Shown: positions 43,779-51,731 of the stretch, piece by piece
Layout: the number at the start of each line of letters is the position of its first letter
How positions within the stretch are numbered: the first letter of the stretch is position 1
Assembly (NCBI RefSeq): GCF_043951865.1
Contig: NZ_JBINJF010000013.1
Span: 57,660-121,659, forward strand
Direction of reading: 5' to 3'
Origin: JAMQKA01 sp043951865
GTDB taxonomy: Bacteria > Bacteroidota > Rhodothermia > Balneolales > Balneolaceae
DNA length: 64,000 bases
Notes under the pieces: generated by a model
What the model was told of the DNA's origin: nothing
What the model saw: the letters and a program-made list of their open reading frames with translations, nothing else
Databases searched by the model: none
Program-made: the position numbers and the translations under genes

Positions 43779-45524
43779 TTAAAATCGATGCTGATATTTA
43801 AAATTACCTTCCAGCTCGGCGTATCTGCTGCTGCCGCCCTGGAGGACATTGTTGCTGCGGTTTCGTACCGAGAGTGAGAACGTATCTTTACTGGTCAGCC
43901 GATAGTTTGCCGTCATGTTCAACATCAACTGGCGGGCCTTTACAGTGAGATCATCCTGGTTTGGGCCTGCTCGATTGATCTCGTTCCGGTTTTGGTTAAT
44001 GCCCGCGTTCAAACTCAGTGTCATTTTGCGCTCAAACAGTGAATACACCGCTCCAAAATTCGCTCCTGTTGAGATATTTTCCGAGCGGTTGGAACGGTTG
44101 ATTAAGAAGTTACTCATGGTGTTTACAGAAAATCCGGAGGGGAATGTAAGGCTGTAGGTAACCGAGCTGGAATAGGTATCGGACGCGAAGTTGCCGGAGG
44201 TCGAGGAACCCGGTCCTTCAAACTCATTGGTCAGTGTAAAGTAGGAACCGGAAATTGAGACGTTATGGGTATGCTCGTCTCTTTGAAAGGTGGCGGCAGG
44301 CTGCAGCATAAAAGTATTTGAAACCTGCACCTGATCGATACCACCTCCCTGTTGCGGAGTACCCGACTTTGTATTAGAGGAGATATCGTTGACCATCAGG
44401 TTGTAGTTTCCATTGATCGAAATCCGGTCGGTAAGCTGCAACTGGGCCGTTGTACCAATGGTGGTATTTTGCTGGGTATGAAGACGAGTATTCAACAGGT
44501 TATCCCGGCCCAGCACAATATTTCCCTGCAGAGACAGCTTATTGTCAAACAGTTGCACCGAGGGGCTAATCCGTACTTTCTGCTGGTCATCGCGCGTCCG
44601 TCCAACACCCAGTGAAATAAACCCCGGCTGTACCCGCTCGTAGCCGAGCTGCAATCCAAACTGATCCAGGTCCAGGTCTGCCGACGCCTGACCCGCGTAG
44701 TTTATGCGTGAGCTCGTATGAGCCGACATAATGTTAGTTAAAAAGGCAGGAACCCCGATCCCACCAAGGGGTATGAGCGGGCTGTTCAGGTCACGCGTGT
44801 AGGCCGAAAATGTTACCTGGCTGGCCAGGCTGATCGCTCCATCGAAGATCAATAGTTGAGCGTCGGGGGTAATCGTAAGATTTTCCTGCGGTGTGATTGT
44901 TCCCGGATTATCCACCGAATGCTTTTTGTCAATTGAATAATGGGAACTCAAAAAGAAATGGCTGTCATCGTCAGATCCATACCCGATCTTGCCGGCCACT
45001 GCCCACCGTTCGTAGGCCGGCTCTCGTAATTCCGCACGGGGCTGAAAATCGACCTTGCGCCTGGACCGCCCGCCGGAGAGTTCCACCAGCCAGTTGCCGG
45101 GACTAACCTGCAGGTAGCCGCCCCTGATTGTGGTCCCGTTCAGCCCGTATTCCGAGAAGGCCGGACTCACGTCCCCTGCCTGGACAGTCAGCCATTTCCA
45201 GCTGGCATCAAAACTTAGGTTATTCATATTCTGTCGCAGGCGTGACTGATCTGTGGAATACAGTAGATTCAGACCTGAACTGAATCCAAATACGGAAAAG
45301 TTCAGATTGGCGTTGGTCTGAAGACTGGCTGGAGCACGCCGATTTTGAATACCTGAGGCTGTGTAGGCACTCGCAGAGAGACCAATACTTCCCGATGCGG
45401 TAAACGGTCGTATGTCTGAGCCGTCAATAAACGGGTCGGTCTGTGCAAAACCGACGGAGCAGAAAACAAATACAGCTATAGCCCCGGCAATAAAGCTTGC
45501 TTTTTTCTTAACCGTAATAACCAT
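43779..45524 (-). CDS. Outer-membrane beta-barrel protein
   Basis: This 581-residue protein has a signal peptide (KKKASFIAGAIAVFVFC, cleavage near GFAQ) and then alternating hydrophobic/polar strands with Gly, Ser, Asn and aromatic residues throughout, ending in KYQHRF. A terminal phenylalanine closing an amphipathic strand is the usual outer-membrane barrel signal. The block GDVSPAFSEYGLNGTTIRGG followed by ELSGGRSRR recurs in some large surface-protein barrels. The start is either the ATG at 45524 or one at 45551; the first gives the more usual signal peptide. First gene of the block, 26 bp ahead of the giant gene; it could anchor or export the giant product (inference). Confidence 0.85.
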   Translation of the reverse strand: MVITVKKKASFIAGAIAVFVFCSVGFAQTDPFIDGSDIRPFTASGSIGLSASAYTASGIQNRRAPASLQTNANLNFSVFGFSSGLNLLYSTDQSRLRQNMNNLSFDASWKWLTVQAGDVSPAFSEYGLNGTTIRGGYLQVSPGNWLVELSGGRSRRKVDFQPRAELREPAYERWAVAGKIGYGSDDDSHFFLSSHYSIDKKHSVDNPGTITPQENLTITPDAQLLIFDGAISLASQVTFSAYTRDLNSPLIPLGGIGVPAFLTNIMSAHTSSRINYAGQASADLDLDQFGLQLGYERVQPGFISLGVGRTRDDQQKVRISPSVQLFDNKLSLQGNIVLGRDNLLNTRLHTQQNTTIGTTAQLQLTDRISINGNYNLMVNDISSNTKSGTPQQGGGIDQVQVSNTFMLQPAATFQRDEHTHNVSISGSYFTLTNEFEGPGSSTSGNFASDTYSSSVTYSLTFPSGFSVNTMSNFLINRSNRSENISTGANFGAVYSLFERKMTLSLNAGINQNRNEINRAGPNQDDLTVKARQLMLNMTANYRLTSKDTFSLSVRNRSNNVLQGGSSRYAELEGNFKYQHRF

Positions 45525-45621
45525 CCTGTAGTGAATTATTTTGTTACTCATATTGGAATACGTGAAATAATTGCAGGATGGCTCAAAAAATATTCATGTC
45601 TTCGCTTCCGCAGTTTTTAAA

Positions 45622-45652
45622 ACACTCTTTAACAATGATGATTAAAGAGTGT
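45622..45652 (-). promoter_or_regulatory. Hairpin about 100 bp upstream of the barrel gene
   Basis: A perfect 11-bp inverted repeat ACACTCTTTAA / TTAAAGAGTGT with a 9-nt loop, followed on the minus strand by TTTTAAAAA. It lies in the leader of the five-gene block and could be an attenuator, a terminator of an older upstream unit, or an operator. Confidence 0.5.
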
Positions 45653-45964
45653 CTAAAATCACATCTTCCCATATCTCGTGGGGCAACACATTTTGAAAAG
45701 AATTGCCGTGCTGAAAGAGCATTTTAAGTTACCCGGGTTTGCCACTGGTTTTAGATTTTACTACCGGATATTGCCCATTTTGGGTATCCGGAGAATGGCT
45801 TTTATAATTTCCCTAATCAAAATAAAACCTTGATGTTAGCCTTAAACCCACATAAACTCCTGACTATTCTCTTTGACACTCTAGGGGGTGTTCATTTTGG
45901 GGTGATCCAAGACGAACCAAATCTTCTTGATTAACTCCTCGAATACCGAAAACTCAAGAATAAT

Positions 45965-46139
45965 TTAATCCTTCAGGGGTGTTATAGAAGTGGCGTTGGT
46001 TTGACAGGTAGCCAGCCGCTCGTCAAACAGGAATTTTTCCATGTATTGGTCCTCATTCCAGTTGTTGAACGACACGATCAGGCTCACCCGCCGGGGCCCG
46101 GGCAGAAAAGCGTAAAAGAATGCCCATGGTATCACAAAA
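45965..46139 (-). pseudogene. C-terminal coding remnant of an unknown protein
   Basis: A minus-strand frame closed upstream by a stop reads TFVIPWAFFYAFLPGPRRVS, then FNNWNEDQYMEKFLFDERLA, and ends at TAA (45965). The composition looks like protein rather than noise, but there is no start codon at its head. It could be the tail of a gene lost by insertion or deletion; I do not recognise the family. Confidence 0.3.
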
Positions 46140-46371
46140 GTCTAACCTGGTACATCCCAATAACGACTAAGGTATCGCCATGATCACCGATAGGGAGTAT
46201 TTGATCTGAATCCAATACAGATTCCCTCATAATGTCCCTTGTTCTCTGTAAATGACTGATTGAAACGTTGTGGAATCTTATTCCCTGCCTACCATACGTG
46301 TACCAGCACACCGTTTGTTGTTTATAATGCCAGGGATATAAGACTTTATTCGTACAGCATCGTATGGTGTT

Positions 46372-46590
46372 TTATTGATCAGCCCGAGAGAATAATTTGC
46401 TGGCGTCATAAACTCTCTTACACTCTTCATCGTAGCTATTTACAATATTTTTTAGTCGCTTTCTGGCTGGTTTTGGAATTCTTTTATCGGAACCTTGCAA
46501 CAACTTTTTTGCTGCAACCAAAAGAGTTTCAAATTCATGTAATTGAAGCGTAACAGTCCATGTCGAGGAATCGGTGTATTGCAGTTCCAT
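46372..46590 (-). CDS. Small hypothetical protein (72 residues)
   Basis: This small basic protein is not recognised. It starts at the ATG at 46590 with a clear ribosome-binding site GGAGG six nucleotides upstream, one of the few good ones in the window. The sequence opens with MELQYTDSSTWTVTLQLHEF, suggesting a short beta strand, then a helix (ETLLVAAKKLLQ) and a basic helix (KPARKRLKNIV). It has no membrane segment. It is isolated in the gene-poor stretch and might be a cargo gene or an antitoxin-like protein; neither is shown. Confidence 0.55.
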   Translation of the reverse strand: MELQYTDSSTWTVTLQLHEFETLLVAAKKLLQGSDKRIPKPARKRLKNIVNSYDEECKRVYDASKLFSRADQ

Positions 46591-47629
46591 ATTCAACCTC
46601 CGTGCTACTTTTAATTTTTACACTCTTATGAGGTGGGCCTTCTACAGATGACATCGCACTCTCGAGGCAAAACTTACTGCTAACAATAAGTTATGTAAAT
46701 ATTTAAGGGCGTTCAATCCCAACTGGTTATATAGGGCTTGCTCAAAAAGCCAAAATCGTTGCTTTCCGATGGTAGAGTAGTTCCTTTTTGTGTGAACAAA
46801 AACGAATCCCAAGAAATCACCGCCTATGGATTTATTCGCCTGGATACACTTCGCTGCGGCTAAAAGAAACCCAGATTCTTGCGTTAGCAGATCTATTCCC
46901 AAAAAGGAAATTTTCCTCGCTTATGGACTTTCTTGGTATCCACTGCAGGGTTTCTTTCTTAACGGCTGCGCTGCGTTTGCCCGAGACGGCTCACAAATCC
47001 ATACGCCGGAGGGGTAAGCTCATTTTCAGCGAGCACCCGTAAAGTCCAGAAAATCCCGGCAAAACCACGTGGTGTGGATAAGCAATGTGTTGGTTGGAGG
47101 TGCCAATAGAACAATATCCGGGGATCTTTTGGTGACTGTTGTAGGTTTGTTTTTAGTCAGACAAAAAATGAACACTCCTTACCAGACAATGATAAAATAT
47201 TTTGTACAACCAAGGTCCAAACTGGCACGATGGGACCGCAAAAATGCAAGATTGTTGGGTACAATTAGCCACATTCCTTACATTAATTTACAATACTAAT
47301 GGCTATACCTTATTGATAGCCAACGTGTTAATATGGGTGTGAGGATGTCTTATATAATAAAAAGATTTTGTACTCTGCTAAATTGATCTGCCTTGTAATA
47401 AGTTATTTGCATACCTGGTAGTTTGGGAAGGTCTTATCCGCCACCAAAGCCTGACCCGGTTAGAAACCACAGTTTATGCCACCTGACTGGAGATATCGAA
47501 TTATCAAAAAAATCGATACTGGTCCGAACAACCGTTTTTGCTAAACCATTACAAAATAAGAAAAGGGCAACTGTGTCAAATGCTCAGATATCTTTCAGTC
47601 AGAGAGGAGTGGCACCAGGGAATTAAAAT

Positions 47630-48496
47630 TTAATCAATATATCGCTTTAGAATTGGTTTGTAGGTATCGATACGCCGATCGCGGAAGAACGGCCAGATTT
47701 GACGTTGTTTTTCAATTTTGGCCAGATCGATCGTTGCCAGCAGTATCTCCTCTTCCCCACCCGCCTGGCTGAGCATTTGTCCAAATGGGCCTGCTACAAA
47801 CGACCGCCCCCAAAACGTAAGATCTCCTTCCTGTCCCACCCGGTTGATGCTGGCTACAAAACAGCCGTTGGCGATGGCATGACTGCGCTGAATCGTCTGC
47901 CAGGCATCTACAAATTCATTTGCCATTTGTTCATCCTCATCCGGCAGCGTGCCGATGGCGGTCGGGTACACCAGGATCTCTGCTCCCTTCAGAGCGGTGA
48001 TGCGCGCCGCTTCCGGGTACCACTGGTCCCAGCAGATAAGCGGACCGATCTTGGCGTAACGCGTTTCAAACACCTGGTAGGCATCCTCACCCGGGGTAAA
48101 ATAATACTTTTCGTAAAACCCCGGATCATCGGGAATGTGTTTTTTCCGGTAGGTTCCCATCAGCGAGCCGTCGGCATCGATTACAACCAGTGAATTGTGA
48201 TACAATCCCGCTGCCCTGCGCTCAAAAAAAGGGGCTGTAATTACCACCCCCAGTTCTTTAGCCAGCTCAGTCAACTTGTCAGTTACGGGACCTGGAATCG
48301 ACTCTGCCCAATCAAAATAGGTATCATCCGGCACCTGCGGAAAATACGTGGTATTGAACAGCTCCTGGAGCAATATGATTTGTGCACCCGCGGAGGCGGC
48401 CTCCCTAATATTAGCGATTGTTTTACTGAAGTTTTCATCCGGATTATTCGTTGAGCTCCGTTGAATCAATCCCAGAGTAGTGTGCTGAGCAGCCAT
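47630..48496 (-). CDS. aguB: N-carbamoylputrescine amidase
   Basis: This is a carbon-nitrogen hydrolase (nitrilase superfamily) that turns N-carbamoylputrescine into putrescine. The catalytic triad is visible: Glu in ILLQELFNTTYFPQ, Lys in YRKKHIPDDPGFYEKYYFTPG, and Cys in GPLICWDQWYPEAARI. The last two blocks and the C-terminal GRSFVAGPFG are typical of AguB and plant carbamoylputrescine amidases. Length 288 is normal. ATG at 48496. In many bacteria aguA is adjacent; here it is 23 kb downstream. The upstream neighbour is a surface lipoprotein gene ending 50 bp away. Confidence 0.93.
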   Translation of the reverse strand: MAAQHTTLGLIQRSSTNNPDENFSKTIANIREAASAGAQIILLQELFNTTYFPQVPDDTYFDWAESIPGPVTDKLTELAKELGVVITAPFFERRAAGLYHNSLVVIDADGSLMGTYRKKHIPDDPGFYEKYYFTPGEDAYQVFETRYAKIGPLICWDQWYPEAARITALKGAEILVYPTAIGTLPDEDEQMANEFVDAWQTIQRSHAIANGCFVASINRVGQEGDLTFWGRSFVAGPFGQMLSQAGGEEEILLATIDLAKIEKQRQIWPFFRDRRIDTYKPILKRYID

Positions 48497-48546
48497 ATCG
48501 CAGTCCCGTTGTTTCTTCCGAATTTACCACTTCCCGGATGAGAATC

Positions 48547-50253
48547 CTATTGCGGAGCCCAGGCGGGGGAGTTGGCCCAAAATTCAGCTTCCGCATCTGA
48601 ATCGGGGGCTACATTCATCCATGCGTCATTATCCGCTGGAATCCACCGGATGTAATCGCTGATCGGGATCATGCGCCGCGATGTGTACACAATTTCCCCG
48701 CCACTCGGCGACCATGCGGGCTGGGTCTGGGCGTGATCCGGCCAGTTTCTCCTGCGGTCATTGGACCCGTCCACCGCCATAATCCGCAGCCGATCCACGG
48801 CAGACCGCCTGCTGGTAAAAAGGATGCCACCACCCGACGGCTCCCAGGCGGGACTCCGGTTCGGGGCATCTTGATCCGTAAGTTGTGTCACATTCCCGCC
48901 GTCAGACTCCATCACCCAGATGTGGGTCTCATAGGTTTCCTCTTCCGTCAGATCAAACGCAATTTTTGTGCCATCCGGCGACCACGCAGGTGATGAAGCA
49001 TAGGCATATCCCCCGCCAGCGGCAAATATCTCCCTGTCTCCGCCCTCCAGGTCCATAACGCGAATATTGCCCTGATGCACATAGGCGATGCTGCTGCCGT
49101 CCGGTGACCACGCGGGCTGGGTTCCCTCAATGCCGGTATTCGTCAACTCTCCACTGTCCAGGTCGATGATCCAGATTTGGTATGTGTCGGAATCGCTGCC
49201 TCGGTTTGAATAAAAAGCAATTTTTGACGCATCGGGTGACCAGGTCGGCCCGTGGTCGGAGGCCGACTCATCGGTCAACTGCTCCTTGTTGAGCCCGTTT
49301 GAATCCATCAGCCACAACGAAAACGGCTTGTCGCAGTACGTTCCCTGGGAACACCCCTCCCGGTACTGGTAGGCGATGCGGGTACCGGTGGGCGGAGAAT
49401 AGCTTTGTTGGGCAGTAAAATCCAGTTCCTGTTCCGGACCGAGAACCAGTTTGGTGTGGATCGGGAAATCCCACTCTTCCGCACTCGCCGTAACAGCTAT
49501 CGGCGCCTGAACCTCACTGGCTGACCATTTGCCCTGCCCATCTGTATAGACCGGCCCGATATCGCTGGAAAAAGAGATTTCGACGCCTTCAATTCCCTGT
49601 CCTGTTGATCCGTCAACAACAGTGCCGCTGATGGCAAAAGCGGAGGGTTCCGCTTGCGTCACTGTAAACGTGGGACCTGCTGCCGTTTCTCCGCCGGCCG
49701 TTATTTGTACGGGACCCGTATCAGCTCCCTCCGGCACCTGGGTAACAATTTCTGTGTCCGTGGCTTCCGATACCGGTGCCTCGGTGCCCGCAAAATAGAC
49801 TTCGATGTCCTGGAGATTCGTCCCAAAATTTTTTCCCTTTATTACCACTTCTGTTCCCGGGTTCCCGCTGTCGGGTTCCACACTTTCAATGCTCATCGCC
49901 TCTTCATTAACCGTAAATGTCGGTCCCGTGACCTGTTGCCCCCGCACCGAAACTTCTACCGGGCCTGTCTCGGCCCCTTCAGGAACCGCTGCCTTGAGCT
50001 CCGATTCGGTTGCCTCCTGCACCTCGGCTTCAGTGCCGTTAAACGTGACCATATTTTCCTGCTCAGAAGAACTAAAACCATTTCCGGAAATCGTCACGAT
50101 AATGCCAACAGGCCCTTCATCCGGTTGTATACCGGTAATCTCCGGTCCTCCCTCATCTTCAACGCTATCGCCCGGGCCTTCGGGCGTTTCGGTACAAGCG
50201 ACCAGCATGATGCTCAGGCTTAACAGGATAAATGGGAGAATGTAATTCTTCAT
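48547..50253 (-). CDS. TIG and PD40 repeat lipoprotein
   Basis: This exported lipoprotein of 568 residues has the lipobox MLVAC (Cys20). Two IPT/TIG domains follow (about 38-115 and 118-200), then a short carboxypeptidase-regulatory-like beta domain (about 205-275), and a C-terminal propeller of about six PD40 blades marked by WSPDASKIAF, WSPDGSSIAY and WSPDGTKIAF. It is a sibling of the 986-residue protein at 24455-27415 in domain make-up. No catalytic residues seen; surface binding is the likely role. It ends 50 bp before aguB and is separated from the next lipoprotein gene by a strong terminator. Confidence 0.85.
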   Translation of the reverse strand: MKNYILPFILLSLSIMLVACTETPEGPGDSVEDEGGPEITGIQPDEGPVGIIVTISGNGFSSSEQENMVTFNGTEAEVQEATESELKAAVPEGAETGPVEVSVRGQQVTGPTFTVNEEAMSIESVEPDSGNPGTEVVIKGKNFGTNLQDIEVYFAGTEAPVSEATDTEIVTQVPEGADTGPVQITAGGETAAGPTFTVTQAEPSAFAISGTVVDGSTGQGIEGVEISFSSDIGPVYTDGQGKWSASEVQAPIAVTASAEEWDFPIHTKLVLGPEQELDFTAQQSYSPPTGTRIAYQYREGCSQGTYCDKPFSLWLMDSNGLNKEQLTDESASDHGPTWSPDASKIAFYSNRGSDSDTYQIWIIDLDSGELTNTGIEGTQPAWSPDGSSIAYVHQGNIRVMDLEGGDREIFAAGGGYAYASSPAWSPDGTKIAFDLTEEETYETHIWVMESDGGNVTQLTDQDAPNRSPAWEPSGGGILFTSRRSAVDRLRIMAVDGSNDRRRNWPDHAQTQPAWSPSGGEIVYTSRRMIPISDYIRWIPADNDAWMNVAPDSDAEAEFWANSPAWAPQ

Positions 50254-50368
50254 AAACTGGCAGTTCTTATTTAACGGATAACTGTTCTAAATGAATTTCA
50301 AAAACAGTGCATTTTTTTGAAAAGATCAAATCAAATTGCTGATTCTAATATTTTTTGTTTATACAAAA

Positions 50369-50401
50369 AGAGATGGCACCGGTTAAAACGGTGCCATCTC
50401 T
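50369..50401 (-). terminator. Rho-independent terminator after the PD40 lipoprotein gene
   Basis: A perfect 13-bp stem (AGAGATGGCACCG / CGGTGCCATCTCT) with a 7-nt loop, followed on the minus strand by TTTTTGT. It lies 70 bp past the stop of the gene at 50472-51695 and should end that transcript before the TIG/PD40 lipoprotein gene. Confidence 0.9.
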
Positions 50402-50471
50402 GCTCACATGGTATGCAAGAGTGTAAATGGGATAAAATATCGGTAAATAATCCGGGATTATATTTTAAAGA

Positions 50472-51695
50472 TTATTCCACCGTTGGTCCCCAACTCGGGA
50501 AATTAACCATCCAGTTCCCTTCTCCTTCAACCAGCAGGAACTGGTTCTCACCACTTGCCCCTACGGTCCAGATCTGATCGGGCGATTCCCCGTCTCTGAG
50601 TGACATAAATGAGATATAATTCCCGTCAGGCGACCAGGATGGTTGTCGGGCCGCCACATTATCGGAGGTTATGTAACCTGCATTTCCTCCATCTGCATCG
50701 GCGACAAATATCCGGGAATTCCCCAGTCGGGTGAACCCCTGGTAGGCAATTTTTGATCCGTCCGGGGACCATGCCGGATCGTACAAGTTAATGCCGTTGT
50801 CCTGTGTCGGCTCCATCAACAGGGTTGCCTCTCCGCTTTCAACATCGATACTGTGGATTTCTGTGTAGTCGTCACCATCCCGATCGCTGCTGAAAATAAT
50901 GCTATTTCCATCCGGAGACCACGACGGCCGTTCATCACTGGCTTCATGAACAGTTAATCGTTGCTCACTTTCCCCATTGAGATCCATGATATAAATATCG
51001 TGATTGTCATTCCGCGTGGAGCCGTATGCAATTTCAGATCCGTCGGGCGACCAGGCGGCATGGAAGTTACCTGCCGCATTGGTGGTCAACCTTGTTTGGT
51101 TGGACCCATCAATATCCGCAATCCAGATATCCGATTCATGGGTATACGCGACCTTTGATCCATCGGGGGATACGGCAGGAAAACTGGCTTCGATTCCATC
51201 TCCCAGCCGCTGCTGGTCCGATCCGTCGGCATTCATCCGAAACAATTCGATAGTGGACTGATCTACCTGCTTCATAAACACGATTGTTCCATCCGCCTCG
51301 GACTGAGACTGCTCGCAGGTCACGTCAAAGGATACGCTGGCTGTCTCTCCGGCCGTAACCTCTGCTGAAACGGGGTTATCGCCGTCGACGGTACAGTATG
51401 ACTCCAATCCACTTAGTTCCACGCTGTAGGTCTCCTCTTCGAGGTCTGTAAAAGTTACGCTGCCATCGGGCTCAACAGACTCCGATTCCCCGCTACCAAG
51501 CGTTATCGTGTATCCGTCCTCGTCAGTACTACTGCCCGATGTAGAGACGCTGACCTCCAGCGACCCGGTCGTTTCGGTTGGTTCCTCCTGGTCGGGCTCA
51601 CTATTATCGGTATCAGATCCCGGTCCCGTGGTGCTTTCCCCACAGGCTGCAATTACTGCTATCAACAGGATAAATGTCAAAACGTTCTTCATCAT
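50472..51695 (-). CDS. PD40-repeat lipoprotein with a two-cysteine beta module
   Basis: This lipoprotein of 407 residues has the lipobox VIAAC (Cys18) followed by a Ser/Thr/Asp/Glu-rich linker. Residues about 42-130 form the same two-cysteine module seen three times in the 986-residue protein (opening LEVSVSTSGSSTDEDGY, ending FDVTC). The rest is a six-blade PD40 propeller with WSPDGSEIAY, WSPDGNSIIF and WSPDGSKIAY. It is probably a surface-exposed binding protein. The start is one of two adjacent ATGs (51695, 51692). The beta-helix lipoprotein gene ends 36 bp upstream, so the two may be co-transcribed; the terminator downstream closes the unit. Confidence 0.87.
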   Translation of the reverse strand: MMKNVLTFILLIAVIAACGESTTGPGSDTDNSEPDQEEPTETTGSLEVSVSTSGSSTDEDGYTITLGSGESESVEPDGSVTFTDLEEETYSVELSGLESYCTVDGDNPVSAEVTAGETASVSFDVTCEQSQSEADGTIVFMKQVDQSTIELFRMNADGSDQQRLGDGIEASFPAVSPDGSKVAYTHESDIWIADIDGSNQTRLTTNAAGNFHAAWSPDGSEIAYGSTRNDNHDIYIMDLNGESEQRLTVHEASDERPSWSPDGNSIIFSSDRDGDDYTEIHSIDVESGEATLLMEPTQDNGINLYDPAWSPDGSKIAYQGFTRLGNSRIFVADADGGNAGYITSDNVAARQPSWSPDGNYISFMSLRDGESPDQIWTVGASGENQFLLVEGEGNWMVNFPSWGPTVE

Positions 51696-51731
51696 GCCAA
51701 ATCCATTTTTTTGTTATCAGGTATGTCAGGA

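Larger units (their letters stand above)
45525..47629. other. Gene-poor, apparently decayed 2.1-kb stretch
   Basis: Between the barrel gene and aguB lie 2.1 kb with only short frames. Supported items (a hairpin, a C-terminal coding remnant, one small gene with a good ribosome site) are listed separately. Elsewhere I see no gene, RNA or intact mobile element. A short frame on the minus strand at about 46136-46232 (start MRESVLDSDQILPIGDHGDT, 32 residues) vaguely resembles the C-terminal domain of TrkA-type channel regulators but is too short to name. Confidence 0.5.

Noticed and set aside
46642..47042. Two opposing short frames in the gene-poor stretch
   Set aside because: They overlap each other on opposite strands, lack ribosome sites and show no protein-like pattern.
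50440..50470. AATAATCCGGGATTAT, a partial match to the foldback repeat ends
   Set aside because: Only a short palindromic match with no second end nearby; probably chance.
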